From Mnemiopsis leidyi (Eukaryota; Ctenophora; Tentaculata; Lobata; Bolinopsidae), in assembly GCA_000226015.1 (NCBI GenBank), contig JH153952.1, positions 38,666 through 102,665 of the forward strand: 64,000 nt of DNA, in the 5' to 3' direction. The notes beneath the pieces were generated by a model that was not told the origin of the DNA, did not search any database, and saw only the letters and a list, made by a program, of their open reading frames with translations. The translations under genes were made by a program, and so were the position numbers. Shown here one piece after another: positions 36,201-50,100 of this stretch (positions within the stretch are counted from its first letter, which is position 1; the number at the start of each line of letters is the position of its first letter).

Positions 36201-39200
36201 TGCATGATAAGGTGATAGTGGTACAGTCACGTCAAGAATAAGTACGTGCGACTTGAAGCGAAGTATTGTTACATTGTACTACAATACTGCTAACCCAAGA
36301 AGTAGGTACATCCTATTGACATACGCTTTAACCAGCCATCTGAAGCTATCAGGTTATGTAGTGCGCTGAAAAATCGGTAAATTTTATTGACTTTGTGAAA
36401 TTGGCGATGGTTTCTTCCAGATTCAGAGAATTGTGACGTAACAAACGAGAAATAGTGCTCCAAGATACAGGATCAAAGAGACTCGAGGCTTCTTAACCTC
36501 TGAAATTATGTTTAGTGGCCAGGAGTGAAGGATTAACAGTTAAGCCAAGATTAGCCATTGATTCGTTTAACCCTCAACATGTTACTGCAATATCGATCAG
36601 TAATAATCCAGTGCCAGCTTGAGAATTGATTTCCGCAATTTCGAAGTCAAATCGTTTTAATAATATCATCAATTAACTGAGACACGGAATTGAAAGGGCA
36701 CTGCCTATAGGTCAAGATTTGAAAACGAGCAAGTCGTTACGGCAGTGATTTAAACGGTGGTCGGTAGGCCAAATAGTAACACTGTTTCCGAGTACAGCCT
36801 GACAAGCTGGTATAGATCTGTGTAGGGGAGAAACCAGTAACGAAGTAATAATCGGGTCACGTGACATAGTCAAATAATCATCTTTCTGAAGAACATAGCG
36901 CGGCTCGGCTATTGCTGGTGTATTAACAGGTGCTCTTTCATCAGAACATTTAACGAACCTGAGTTGGTATCTGCCGGAATCTCTGCAGAGATTCCTCCTT
37001 GAAGGGTGCAAGTCTCCGATCGTCAGGTAGGAGGAGCCACAACTTCATGAAGCAGTAGATCAGCTTGCCGCGATCAGACAGTCTTCCCCAGGGCTTGGGG
37101 TGGCATAGCGCCTCTGGGGGGAATTGGTGTTAATCTTTTCTGAAGTCATGGCATGGCACGTGATTTGATGTAATGACACGTGGTGTGAACGTCTGATGTT
37201 GGGAAACACCATAATGAAATGCCATGAGACGTGATATCTTGGAATCAAAAAGCTGAAAGTGTACAACCTAATGAGCGGCCAATGAAGCTGCTCATCAAAA
37301 TAATTACTTTTTGATAGTGAACTGACCATGAAGTGTGACATTCTGACAGGGTAACTCGGCATAACGACCGTATCTAGGCTTTCACAGGCCGCTCATCCTC
37401 AGCTCTCTCAATTTCTCCGCTAAACCAATAAGATCGATCTATTAAACGATCTGTCCAATTGGAATGCAAACAGCGACACCACGTGATTACCGACTTATCA
37501 CGTGAACTTTTTAGGTCAAAGGACCGATTAGGCAGGTTGTATCGCGGATAAATCCGATTATATACAAAACATCTGGATCCGAAAATTAGAACTATTATCA
37601 AATTTGAATTAGAATGACAGGAGAGTTTAGGGTAGCTGACAGTGTGCATTGTGATATGTAGAGCGGCCCTAAAAAGACCGTGTACAGTTTAAGGCAAGAA
37701 AGGAGGACATCTCTAGGACACATGGCTAGCATTAACCAGGCTGATATTCTTGGTATGACCAACTATCGGTCCATATTTACTTGCTATTGGCTCTGACAAT
37801 TGGCCCGATCTTTACAGACATAGTGTAATTGAGCTGAGAAGAAGGTGAAGAAAAAGTACATGGGGGTCTAGGTTAAGACATGTGCTACTGTGCTGGGGTA
37901 CATGATTATTTAGCAGCTACAAGTCTAGGATACTGTAAGTACTGAATATGTTAAGTGCAATGGAGCAGCTGAAATTGAGGTCCAGGCGGGGCTGGATTGA
38001 AAAGGTACTCTATTTAAGGTACTCTGTTTAAGGTAGAAGAATTATCCTTGAGTATCTAGAATATTGTTGAGTAAACGTGTGATGTAAGACACTTCATATC
38101 TTCCTAGCACGCAATCTTTAACTTGCACTGGATCAGCTTTAATTGAGAAGCTTATAATACGTTTCATCTGGTCAGAAACCTATTAAACTAACCAGACTAA
38201 GTGCACGCCCGAAATAACGAACCAGAAAGGGCACGTGCTCAAATAACGAACTAGAATTGCCACGTGAACAATTACAGTAGCGATCAGATTCTCTGCAATC
38301 TGTTTCATTTGCGGAATCAAAGAATTGCAATCGTTAATGACTGCGGGGCTGAGTGAGGACACTTGCGAGTATTTACAGACCAGGTAGGGTCACTCCCCCA
38401 GCAGCCTGGCAACTGGAGGTTTCTAATGCTAACCCCCACAATCGTGTAGTTACGATCTGAAAACAGGTATCGGTCATTCGACCAGAACACACACCGGCGT
38501 CCACTTAACAGGGATCACGTGATCAAAACAGTTGTTTCACGTGGTTAACAGTTCCATCAGCTTCCTACAACTGTAAGTGTCGCCGGTACTACAATCTACT
38601 GCCGTTCAATGTCAAGTGTTGAGCGAGAAATTCTTCCTGGATCAACAACTTAGATGCAAATTAGTCAGTGAACCGTAGCCAAGTAAAAACGTTATACACG
38701 TATAAAAGTTAGGATTGAGGTAGGAAGATACAGGACGCGGTACCTCAAACGGTCAAATTTTGTGGTACTTATAGAGGGACAGGTGGGACACAGGACGATA
38801 TCAATTTATTGGAAGGTAGGCCCCGATACCAACCGAGAAATCTATAAAAGTCTAATTTGGTGCAGCTGTAACGAAATTGCCTACTTTTAATCACAATGTT
38901 CTCAATATTGTTGGAAACAAGAAGAGAAATGTGGCCGATGGTTATGGAACCGACTTCCAAATATAAAAACCGAGGTTTATCATAGTCTGGTGTATGCCAG
39001 ATAACTTCAGGAGATTTCTCTTCCAACAGTCATGTCAAAGGGTTGTTTTATCTCAATACTGGTAGGTTGGTAACGTGGGTGTAATATTGGAGAGAGATTG
39101 CTATAAAAAGTACTATCAATAATAGTTTAAACATGCTGAGAATTCATTGACATTTTCATGAAATGTCTGAATCATGTAGCTGCTAGGCAACACCTTTGGT

Positions 39201-42200
39201 TGATAAATTTACTGCAAACTCTCTGCCGATAAGAAGTAAACCGATCGTTACAGGGCGAATTTATCACATGACCCATCGTGTGATCCTCTGTAAAGAAATA
39301 TGCAAGCTGCTTCTAATCAACCCACCTACGATTTTTCTCCAGTCAAAGCGCATGGTTCTACTTTTTTAGCTCAAACGTAACCCAATGGACCATCGCATGC
39401 TGCTCCTTCATAAAATACTTCGTTTGGAAGGTAGCTAGACATGTCGGAACAGTTGAGTATATAAATTTTAAAGGGACGTGGGAGTTCATTAACGAAACCG
39501 TTAACTGAAATATGCGGAGAACACTACTCAACGTCACAACAGTGAAAAGTCAAGAGTTTCGACAGAATTGTGGTTTTCACGAGTGTCTGTAGCTGAGCCA
39601 AACTATTACTCAAACCGTTTTCAAAATACATGGATCTTACTATCCAAATATTATACGACGACCAGAATAAAATCTCGTTAGTTAAGGTTGGGCAATGAGC
39701 AACCGAAAATAAATTTGTTTCGGCCATGAACTAATTTATGTGGAGAATGCAGTTCCTCGAAACATGATTCAAATTAAACCCTTATGTACCCTATTCTTGG
39801 ACGCGAAATTGGATTAAAAATGAGTAAAAAAATTTTCAGAAATCAGACCTAACAGAAGTAAAATCTAGCCTATCCAAAAAGTAAATCTAGCCTCTATATT
39901 TATGTGTTAAATTTCAGAAAACTGGCAAAATCAAAACTTACCAAACCGTTTTTAAAAGTTTATTGTCATTCAAAATGCATTATTAAAACCTTACGGCTTA
40001 ATTGTAAAATCAAAATTAAAAATAAAAATTAGTTGCGAAAAAAGGTCACTAACAGTATCAGATAGATACTTACGGCATTCGGCCCCAAAATATGCGCTAT
40101 ACACTGAAAAAATTACCAGGGCTCTGATTGTGTGAAGTCTTCAGACAAATTAACAATAAAACGCAAATTTCCTTGCCTAACCTAAAACACAGACCCCATT
40201 CTTTTGATACAAATAGACTTGCAAAATTCGACGTCGAATATCGACGCGGAGACTAACTCATCACTTCTTCAGTCCAATGTCCCTGAACAAAGCAGAACCC
40301 ATGCAGAAAGAGATCTCATCAATCCGCCAATCTCATCAATCCGCCAATCTTCCCGCACAATATGTCTTACCTTGATCTGTCTTAAAGTAGATATTGCGGT
40401 CTGTATCATAGTATATTTCAGTACATTTTGTATCGTGGTATATAGTTCTCTGTTCAGGTTTAGCAGTAACTGCTCAGAGTTTGTCGGCTGTTCGTTTGTC
40501 AGGGCTCATTGTCCCTCTCAATTTTATCGTCTGCACTGTTTAAACCGCCCATAATAAACGGTAATCACTAAAGAATGATAAAATAATTATCGTGGGCGCT
40601 TCAGTCTAATGGCAGCTGCATGGGCCGAAGAATAGACGGGGCCAATATGTTGAATTATTTCGCGGAGCTATGGTCAATATATTCGGAGTAATATAAGTGA
40701 GTCTATGATAGTTGACATAATTTGGCCCCACAAAGAACTCAGAGCTTGTTTGCCTCGCATAGACCAAACATGAATATTAACGAGATATGCAAATTCCTTA
40801 GCTCTCGTTTTATTGACTTCAACCATTTCAACAATAATTAACTGCAATTGACAAAAGCTGATGAGAAGTATGGATGAAGAGCGGTGAGGAGGTTGTTTTT
40901 AGCGGGACTTAGATAAAGAGATTAGCACACTGACCCTGGTCGGTTATTAGCATAATTGGAGTCCTATCTTCGACCGAGAGTCGAGTTTTATGAGCTGTTC
41001 TACTTGAGAAGATCGAGAACGGCAGTCAACGTGGACCTCAATACCTTGTCTGCCTCTTTAACGTTGAGAAGTTTGATCGCCGACTTGAAAGTTAGGGCGT
41101 GCAAGACAAAATCGTACCCGGAACAGAGGTTGAAGAAAGACGGAACAATTGGTGAAGTGTTGCCTCCTCTACTAATTGACAGATAATTGACACGCTCTTC
41201 ACTCGAACAATAGATGATACAGAATATAATTAGCTTTATTAATAATAAATCAGCAGCCACCGAACTTAACCTAGGGTATCGGAAGTTGGGTAGGTGTATC
41301 GTGAGAGAATTTAAACATGGCAGAGTTTCTTCGCTTAAAGATAATAGAGTTTATACTACCTTCTCTTAAACTGGGTATTGGATGATAGAGTTTATACTAC
41401 CTTCTCTTAAACTGGGTATTGGATGATAGAGTTTATACTACCTTCTCTTAAACTGGGTATTGGATGATAGAGTTTATACTACCTTAGTAGCCAATAGGTT
41501 CATTTAAACTTAGTTTTGAATAAAAGTTTACTCCACCCTTGTAAACACTTTTCAGCTATGTAAGCCGTAGTGTTATTTACTCTTTCATTTATACTCTATT
41601 TATGTAGTGTTATTTACTCTATTTATTTATACTCTATTTACTTATACTCTATTTATTATACTCTATTTATGTAGTGTTATTTACTCTATTTTGAATCTCG
41701 TTGGAGCCTGGAGGAATCTACTCATAGTTCACCTCAATCCATGCAACAACTGAGAATAAGCGCAGTTACTTATTGATGTAGCTAACGCATATATAACATG
41801 TTCCTGCAGTTAGCAGATATATTCAATATTAATAAGTTGATAAAGGAGCAGTAAGAAGCTACCAATACTAAATACTATAGCTACTTATCTATAAGTTTAT
41901 AAGGACCCTTTACCCCTAAATGCACGTTAGGCTCCTCAAGATGACTGTATCGGGTGTGACCAGGCCGCACCGACTCCATTTGTGACTGGTCACGTGAGTC
42001 CTGCTCTTCTCTGATTGGTTAATCCAAGCCGGTCGAGTGCTCTCATTGGCAGAGGTAAGGGCTGTGTCAGTGAGTGATAGTGCGTGTGCGAGCGGTCCGT
42101 ACTTCGTAGCGAAACTCGACAGTCTTGTTAGGAGGGTTGGATCTAAACATGAACAACCAATTTCGTAACCAGAACGAAATTGTATGTTTAGGAGGGAGCT

Positions 42201-44065
42201 GCTGAAATTCTCGCCTTGTCGACATCTCTGTGCATTGTGCAGATGGAGGCTTGCCCAAAATTGAGGTTTCAACTCACAAGAATATGACTCTTATCGCTAT
42301 AATCATCTGAATCTTTCGAATATTCACATGGTTGAGATCGAACAATTCTGTCTGGCAATGTACCTTGTACATCGTTGAAGGTCGCAACTAGAATTTGTCG
42401 AGACACAATATTTCTTAAACTTTACAGCAAAACTTGATCCAAATAAGAGCGACATTTAATGACAGTTTCAGCAACGGTTATTCGGTCAAGTACCTGTGTT
42501 CAGGTTTGATCAAAACAAATACCGTTTTGTAGTAAAATTCGACTAAGGTTACCTTGTAAATACGTAAGCTGAAAGAAACAATAGTTATTTTTCCCATAAT
42601 TGTCATGGAGATGGTGTGGTTGGTTTTTCTACCCCACCAAATGACAACCCAGTAGCAGTAGCTCGGCCAGACTAGCTAGTTACCCAACCCATCAGATCTC
42701 AATCGATACACATCCACAAATAGTAGTAACTATATTGACACTCAACTGTGTTATTTAAGCATTTATTAATGAAGCGTCTGCGACGGATCGCGTCTCTTGG
42801 AAAAACTACTTAATCGTTTTGTCGATATCATGAGTTCTACCAAGCTGCCATGTGAAATTATTCATTGTGTTGCAACTTAAAAGTCTTCTAATACAGGTTT
42901 AGTTTTCATACGTCTCCAGTCTCTCCCGAAGAAATCCCTTCGGCCTTCACCTAGTCAGAGTATCTACTGTTTCCCTTCTTTCACCAACTCAGAGTGACTA
43001 CTGTTTCCCTTCTTTCACCGCCTCCCGAACTTCACGAAGCTGGAAAGGCGGTTCAAAAAGGGTCTAATTAAAACAAGCAAGTGATAAGAGAGGGGTCTAA
43101 TTAACGAAGCTTTAATTAGCATATTTCCAATAATATTAGACTGTGGGCCCTTCCTGTTAACTCCTTTGAGTGGGAGTAATCCTCCTTCCCCTCGTTTCCC
43201 AGGCAGAAAGTGTGAAGCGAGCCGAGTATCAACTATCTTTGTGAGTGTACGTGCCGGCTAATTTCAACTACTCATTATAATTAGAGGAATGCTCAATGAA
43301 GTTTGTCCGAGAACCGTGAGGGCCAATGAGACGGCGGATTAAACTTCACAGCCAATGGGGATGTTAAGTGGGCCCTTGGTCGCTGAGTTGTAGCAAATTT
43401 TAGACGGACCAGTGAACCGTATCGCTAAAAGAATTGCTTCTCAATACGGTTAAGTAGGCTGAGGCCGACAATTTTTTCTTTAATTTCTAATTAAACGCAA
43501 TATTTGGATTTAACGAAGTATGCACAATGCTATGCACTAGGCCATGCTATGGGTGCCCGTGATTTAAATAGTAGTTTATATCTACGATGACCGATGACAC
43601 CATCTACCATCGCAGAATGGTATTGAGCAAAACCGTTTCCGTCCAATAAAATTAATTTCAAGCGATATTTGGCCAATGGTAATGAGCAGGATTGCTGCTC
43701 GAGGACAGCTAAAAAGCGAAGTTAAATGATTATTATACCTGTCCCTTCGGTCGGAACGAGCTGGAAACGCACGGTAACACTTTCATACGAGCGTATTACA
43801 TATAATTTTAAGTTGGGATCACCGGATAACTGGTAGTGACAGGTCACCATGGCGATCATCATTGACGCTCTCTCTCTCTCTCTCTGCTGCTGAGTGGACA
43901 GTCACCCCAACAACCTAACCCATTAAATAAACCACAGTTGGTTGGAGCAATAAAACTCGATAACGATAACGAGGTAACTTGACTTTGCAGGTCCTGAATA
44001 GGCTCAGACAGCGGGGAGTTTGCGAGTTAAAATCAGCGGGTTAATTGTACACGTGTCTCTTGTCA

Positions 44066-44137
<72 letters not shown>

Positions 44138-47100
44138 NNNNNNNNNNNNNNGAGAGAGAGAGAAACCAGTTTTCAAATGCTTCCTTGAAGTCATAAATCA
44201 TATGAGAAACTCAGTCATACAATAGAATTTTGTCTGACGTTTTTGCACTACAAATTTTTTTGACTGCATCTAACATTCCTCGTGATCACAAAGCTTGGCA
44301 ACTTTCCACATAAGGACTAAGGAGAAAGTTCAGATGAACACTTAAAATGCGCATACATAACCACGACAAAAGTCAAGTCACGTGTTAGAAACTTCACTAC
44401 TTTAATAATGAAAATCCCACGAAATCGAATGAATTGTTTTCAAATATCCTGCTTCCAGATGTTCAACTTCTCACGATTTGCACTAAATTAAAGCACTTTA
44501 CATTACTCCATTATACTGTGCATCCCCTGTCATTATTTGACGTGATTACTACAATCAGAAATATTTATCCGCCTTGATAATGGGCTATTTGGCGTTATTT
44601 TCATATCATAGATCTCAGCCACAAAGATCCCAGGGCCTTAGACATGGCTGTCTATCATTTCATTGAACTATTATCCTAAGATTCGGGTGATTCAACTTCA
44701 AATTGCCGATATAACAGTGGCCTTCAGTGGCCTTGAGTATACTTACTACGAAAATCGGCTATACTTACAAAATGATAAGTTATATTTCAGATATAAGATG
44801 TTACGTAGGCATGTTATCTCCCGACATGAGTCTCGGTGCTTAAATTCGCTTAGTAACAAATTTAGTCAAGTCTACATCACACAATATTCATCCGTCGAAC
44901 TTCGACCAATCACGAGCGATTACGCAGAAAGATAGACCAATGAACAACCAGACAAGAATCACGTGATTCCCCGTCAAAAGCACTGAGCTCTGTCACGAGT
45001 TATGCAGTTCAGTTTCGAATATATGATAATCAGGATATCCTAATTCATCCGAGTAATCAGGACAAGTGCAGATTATCAAGTCCGATCACTTGGGCACGTG
45101 CGAATTATCATGTCCGATCAGCGCACGTGCCTATAAGTAAACTCGAGTCACGTGGGTGACCGGTTCTAGCAGTGTTCTGAATATTGCATCCTATCAGAAT
45201 ATGTTGCATTACTAATTCTACTTGATAATCTGATTAAGTCTCTCTAATCTTCCATCATCGGCTCATTCTATGCTAGGTCATGTCAATACTGTGTGCTACT
45301 CCCAATTAACCGCAACTTACGCAACACGTTCAGGCCAGATCGAGCCTAGTTAAATTGTGATAGATAAACACACTTTCCAGTCAGAAAATAAATAATCGAC
45401 TGTTCGGTTTATTTGATAGAATGAATGGAATATCATTTCTGTAAGAATCATAAGAATCCTTGTAACGATATTAAAGGTTGTTATTGGCTAACACTTTCTG
45501 CTTGCGAGAGTGTGCTTGTCCGGAACACTTAACCTAATTGTTACTACACGTGCTGTTTTAACTGTTTAACTGTAACATTTCGAGGTCTGCTTAGGCGTGT
45601 GTCAAGTTATTTTGAGAGTTCATTATCATTTCAAGTGATTCTAATGAGCATTTGTAGGATTTTTCTTAAGTTTTATAATGTGAGAAGATAGGGCAGAGGA
45701 CAACCCCAGATAAAATTATGGATTTTTCAGACATTTTAAACAGCCCTTTTTAAATGGGGTTAACTTCTTTTCATTGGTGACAATATTACATGTGATATTT
45801 AGCCTTGAAAAGGGTAAAATTTCGGTAGGAATTGGCTATGACATCTGCTGAGTCCGAACGTGCAAATTTGTAACACTTATTTCTTGGTGGAAGGTAGGCT
45901 GGGAAATTTCCAGAAGCTTAACATGAAATCTCAAAAAATTTACAGGTCCCACAACAGACAATTACGGGTTCTTGAGTACTAATGTAATAAGTAGGTCAAG
46001 TGAGAATTCGTCGGGGTTTGAAAACTGATAAAAAGATAATCGATAGATGAATGTAAATATAAATATAAATATGTGACGGACCAACCAGCCGCCGGCCATT
46101 GGAAATAAATTGATTTTCTATAAGCGAATTTTGTGAGCGGCTGGGCCGATAAGAAATATTCGGTCTGGTTGTACGGAAATACGATTAGGTTGCCGGTAGG
46201 TTTGTGACAATTTTAAACGATGTTCAGACATGCCAGGATAAGACTCCAGGAAATTGGGAAACACCCAAATTTTACTATTTCATCCACACTTTCACGGTTC
46301 AAGGGGGATTTACGTTGAAAAGAATTTGCTGTTTACTTTTGTCTCCCTACCCTACTGTTCAAATACTGAGTAATAATTACAGGTAGACTACACTTTCGAC
46401 GAGTATAATCTACACTTTAAAACGTGACTTGTTTTAATACCCGACTGGACCTCTAGAAAAAAAACCATGGTCGAGGACCAAACGGCTCCGTAGAGAAACC
46501 TGCTAGCTTAACCTCTCTCTCTTGTGTGTGTCAGTCCAGACACCAAACCAAATTCTCATCTTCTATCGATTAGGAACCAGTAAATGAAATGAGAAAATAA
46601 CTATTTCAGGGCCCGCTAATGGAAGCTGTAACTCATCTATAAGAGAAAACGGTAACTCAATCATTATCGGCAGAGCTGGGATAGTCTCCCTTTCCAATTG
46701 CAGATATCTCCGGGCGAGGGTGTCCTCAATAGAAACCTAATACGGAGTTACCATCACACCCACAGCCATTCCATTAGTTTTCGGATCACTATTCGCACCA
46801 CTGTCAGCACTGCTACTACTACAGGGCCCGTAATGAAATACTGATAATATCGTTTCTAATGCGATACACTGTATCAGGATTGTATCTTAAGTTTCTTAAT
46901 TGAATGACAGGACACCCGAGAAAGAAGAGCCTCAGGGCGGGAGTGAACCGTGACATTAAGTAGAGGAGCTTGCACGTGGTTTGAAGTGCAAGCACGTGGT
47001 CTCAGTCCAATTGCACGTGCGATTTGTTTTGGGTGCGCTCAAGTGGAACTAACGCCGAAATTTAGTGTCTCTAACAGCTTCTGGACTCCGCCCTTTAGAT

Positions 47101-50100
47101 TAACAAAAACTTAATGAAAGCTATCTTGATACAGTCTATCTGATTAGGATCAGCTCAGTAGACTCTTCCATAGTCGGCATTTGATTGGAGGCAGGAGGAT
47201 GGGGCGTCACACTTCACAGTGAACAATTTCAGGTCAAATGTACGAATATTATAAAATCAATCAGCGTGGAAATGAAAATAATGTAATGTTGATTTGATGG
47301 TGATCTTAAAATGCTACAGTAGCTCAACATAACAATCGTCTTATTTCTAAACAAACTGTCGCATAAAAATTAGCTCATTATGCAGCCCCACTCTTACCTG
47401 ACAAAGTAGCCTGCTTCCTCCTCAAGATCTTCTGACTGAACATTCCCTGAGAAATGGAATGTTTCTCTATCTCTCTCCTCACTTCGCCGCTTATCTCCTC
47501 CGTTGAGAGAAAGTTACCACGTGCTATCCAAAGGTTTACTCGCTCTGCGTACTGTGTGCAGATCTCCGTAGCTGGAATGTTTGTTTTATGAAGGAGCATG
47601 TACAGAGAAGGAATGCAGGGAACGAGAAATTTAAAATGTGTAATGGACTAGGAAGTAAGGACTAAGGAGTACAGATGTTTTGTAATAGTTGCTACTGATT
47701 TTTCTACAGTTTCATTCCAACTGTTTACTGTGATAATCTGCACTTAGAAGCCTCAGGCCCGCCGATATAAATTTAAAGTGTCAACATATTTTTTGAGATA
47801 GTTCTCTGATAAATTTGAGATGTGAGCATGAGCATCTTTAGCGTGGAAACTTCTAAATATCGAATGTTTAACGATGGAATTTGAAACGTGGAGCACGGTA
47901 TCTGAAAGTTTTAAAATTTCAGCTAACGGTTGCTTAGCATGGAATTTAGTGGACATCAATGGGCGGATCATTGAGAAGTTTTCACGAAATATTGGCATGC
48001 AAGTTTTATCAAAACACGGCCGTAAGTCTTGGTATATTCTCCCAATATTAGTAATAAATTATTGATTAGAGCTGAAGGAACCGTGGGAAAGAGTGCCGAG
48101 CCAGGTCCTGAACGTCGCATGGAGGTCATCTGACCGGCAAAGCGATAAGAGCCACGTTATTGGTTAACACCAAGTTCCGAAGGAGGGTTTAATTTGTCTA
48201 AATTATTGATTAGGGGTAAAAAGCCCCAGTTTCTCCTCTGGAAAAGCCGCGAGATCCTTCTTCACACCGATACTACGATGAAAAAGGTAAAAAGGAGAAT
48301 TATTTTTGCATGTTATTGATAATCTTGATGTATCGCCCACAGATTATCGCTCTTCAGCTGTGTCAGGGGTAGCTGGTAACAGACCGCTTTACGAAGGAGC
48401 ACAAGGGGGGATAGCGTTTTAACTGCTCAAACCATTATTTGAGGGACGACTGATTCCGTGGATATGTCTTCTGTCTACCGTAAAACCGGGCGGTATAGTT
48501 CCCCAGGTCATTAACTAATTACGAGTGGATTATCCTCTGATTAGAAGGACAAGGGTCTTGATATCACTACTGCTCAGCTACGTGAATTACCCTAGACTGC
48601 TGAGCACGCACTATTGACATATTGAGAAGAGAGTGGACGAAGAGGAGAAAGTGGCCGTTGTTACAAATGTTACCATCTTTATAAGCTCCCAATTGTGTTG
48701 TGTTATACGCGGAGTAACCACCCGACCACCCAAATCAGGATGGCTGTAAATCAAGACCGCGTATGATTGAAGTGTGCTCCTTCATAAAGATACCAGCCGT
48801 AGTAACATTTAGTGCAATTAGTTTAAGTGATCGGCTGCGGGGGATTATCAGATGATAACGGTACAGAAAGGTATGGTCCGATTACACTATCTTATAATAT
48901 AGTCTGTTCTAATAATATCAAATCAGCGGCCAGCAAGTCCCGAACGACCGGTCCCGTCCCAAATTAATATGCGGAATTTATGACAGGTCCGTAAAATGTT
49001 ACCGGGAGATGGGCAGCCAGACACCGGACCGTTTTTTACAGCGCTTAAAAATTTGGGAAGAACAGACGGGAATTTAGGCAGGAACTCTAAAGAAATACAT
49101 GAGATATATTTATTTGAAAACCACATCTACCTTCGCAGTCCGGAGCTTTCTTGAACAGGTCTAAGATGTCTTCTTCTGAAACAGAAATAGTTGTTATAAA
49201 CTCAGATATGTTGGCTGTGATTCAAATTATTACTGTGCAATAGCCTTAGGTGAGTTAATGGAGGACAGTTTTGTTGAATAAAAACTTACAAAAAGTTTAA
49301 ATTGAAATTTCATCCTCAATTTCTTTTATGTAAGATATAAAAAAGGAAGGTCATCGTTACTGGCATTAAAAACTTTTATCATTAATATCATTGTTTTCAT
49401 GCTTCCATTGTTTTCAGTTCCCTAAACGTGTTCGAACTTAAACTCAAACAACACTGGAACTAAATTCGACCAATCAGAGCACCGAACACTAGACAGGAGC
49501 CAATGATAATGTGTCTTGCTCAGTAACGTATCCGGGAGCAGCCATTGTCATAAAAAGAGGGTTTCATTCAAATACTACAGCTTTTCAAGTAGTTGGCTTT
49601 GTGACAGAAAGGTCAAGTATTGTCCCCCGCCATCACTAAATAATTTCGGGTATTGACGTTTTAAAAAGGTTTCCGGACCTCTTCAATAAGCTCTAATTTT
49701 CTCTTTAAGGGCGATATAAGTAACCAGTTCCCACGGCCTAGCCGGATAAGGTAAACGAGCCTTACTGAGCCTTGAAATACAGATACAATAGTGAGGAAGT
49801 CTTTGAGTTGGCGATGTTATTGACCAGGGGGTAAACCGAGAGGTTTCGAGATTTGAAAACATCAGTAAAAATTGACATAACTGATATTTTACACATGGTT
49901 GCGGGAATCATTGCTCACTCTAAGATGGTTTGAAAACTTAATGCTTCTATGACTGATTTACTTTTTATACCTTCGGATAATAACTTCAAATGATAACTAG
50001 ATAATGATAGATAAGTAATTGCCCACTTAATAAATTGTTCACTATTCCCTCGTCACAAAATGAAGCCGACACCGCAATAAGGTGCCCTGCAGCTAGTCAC

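Larger units (their letters stand above)
37114..47397. other. 10.3-kb intron 7 of the CUT gene
   Basis: No nested gene is supported. It holds the GA microsatellite and the 41-bp repeat, many CACGTG sites (near 38230-38540, 41990, 44960-45150, 46975-47015) and CCAAT boxes. Overlapping open frames at 40956-41260 on both strands, and the frame at 41916-42272, have no domain or splice support. Confidence 0.45.

Noticed and set aside
47753-48065. Overlapping frames on both strands in CUT intron 6
   Set aside because: No domain, no splice signals, and unbroken frames on both strands suggest chance or an unidentifiable relic.
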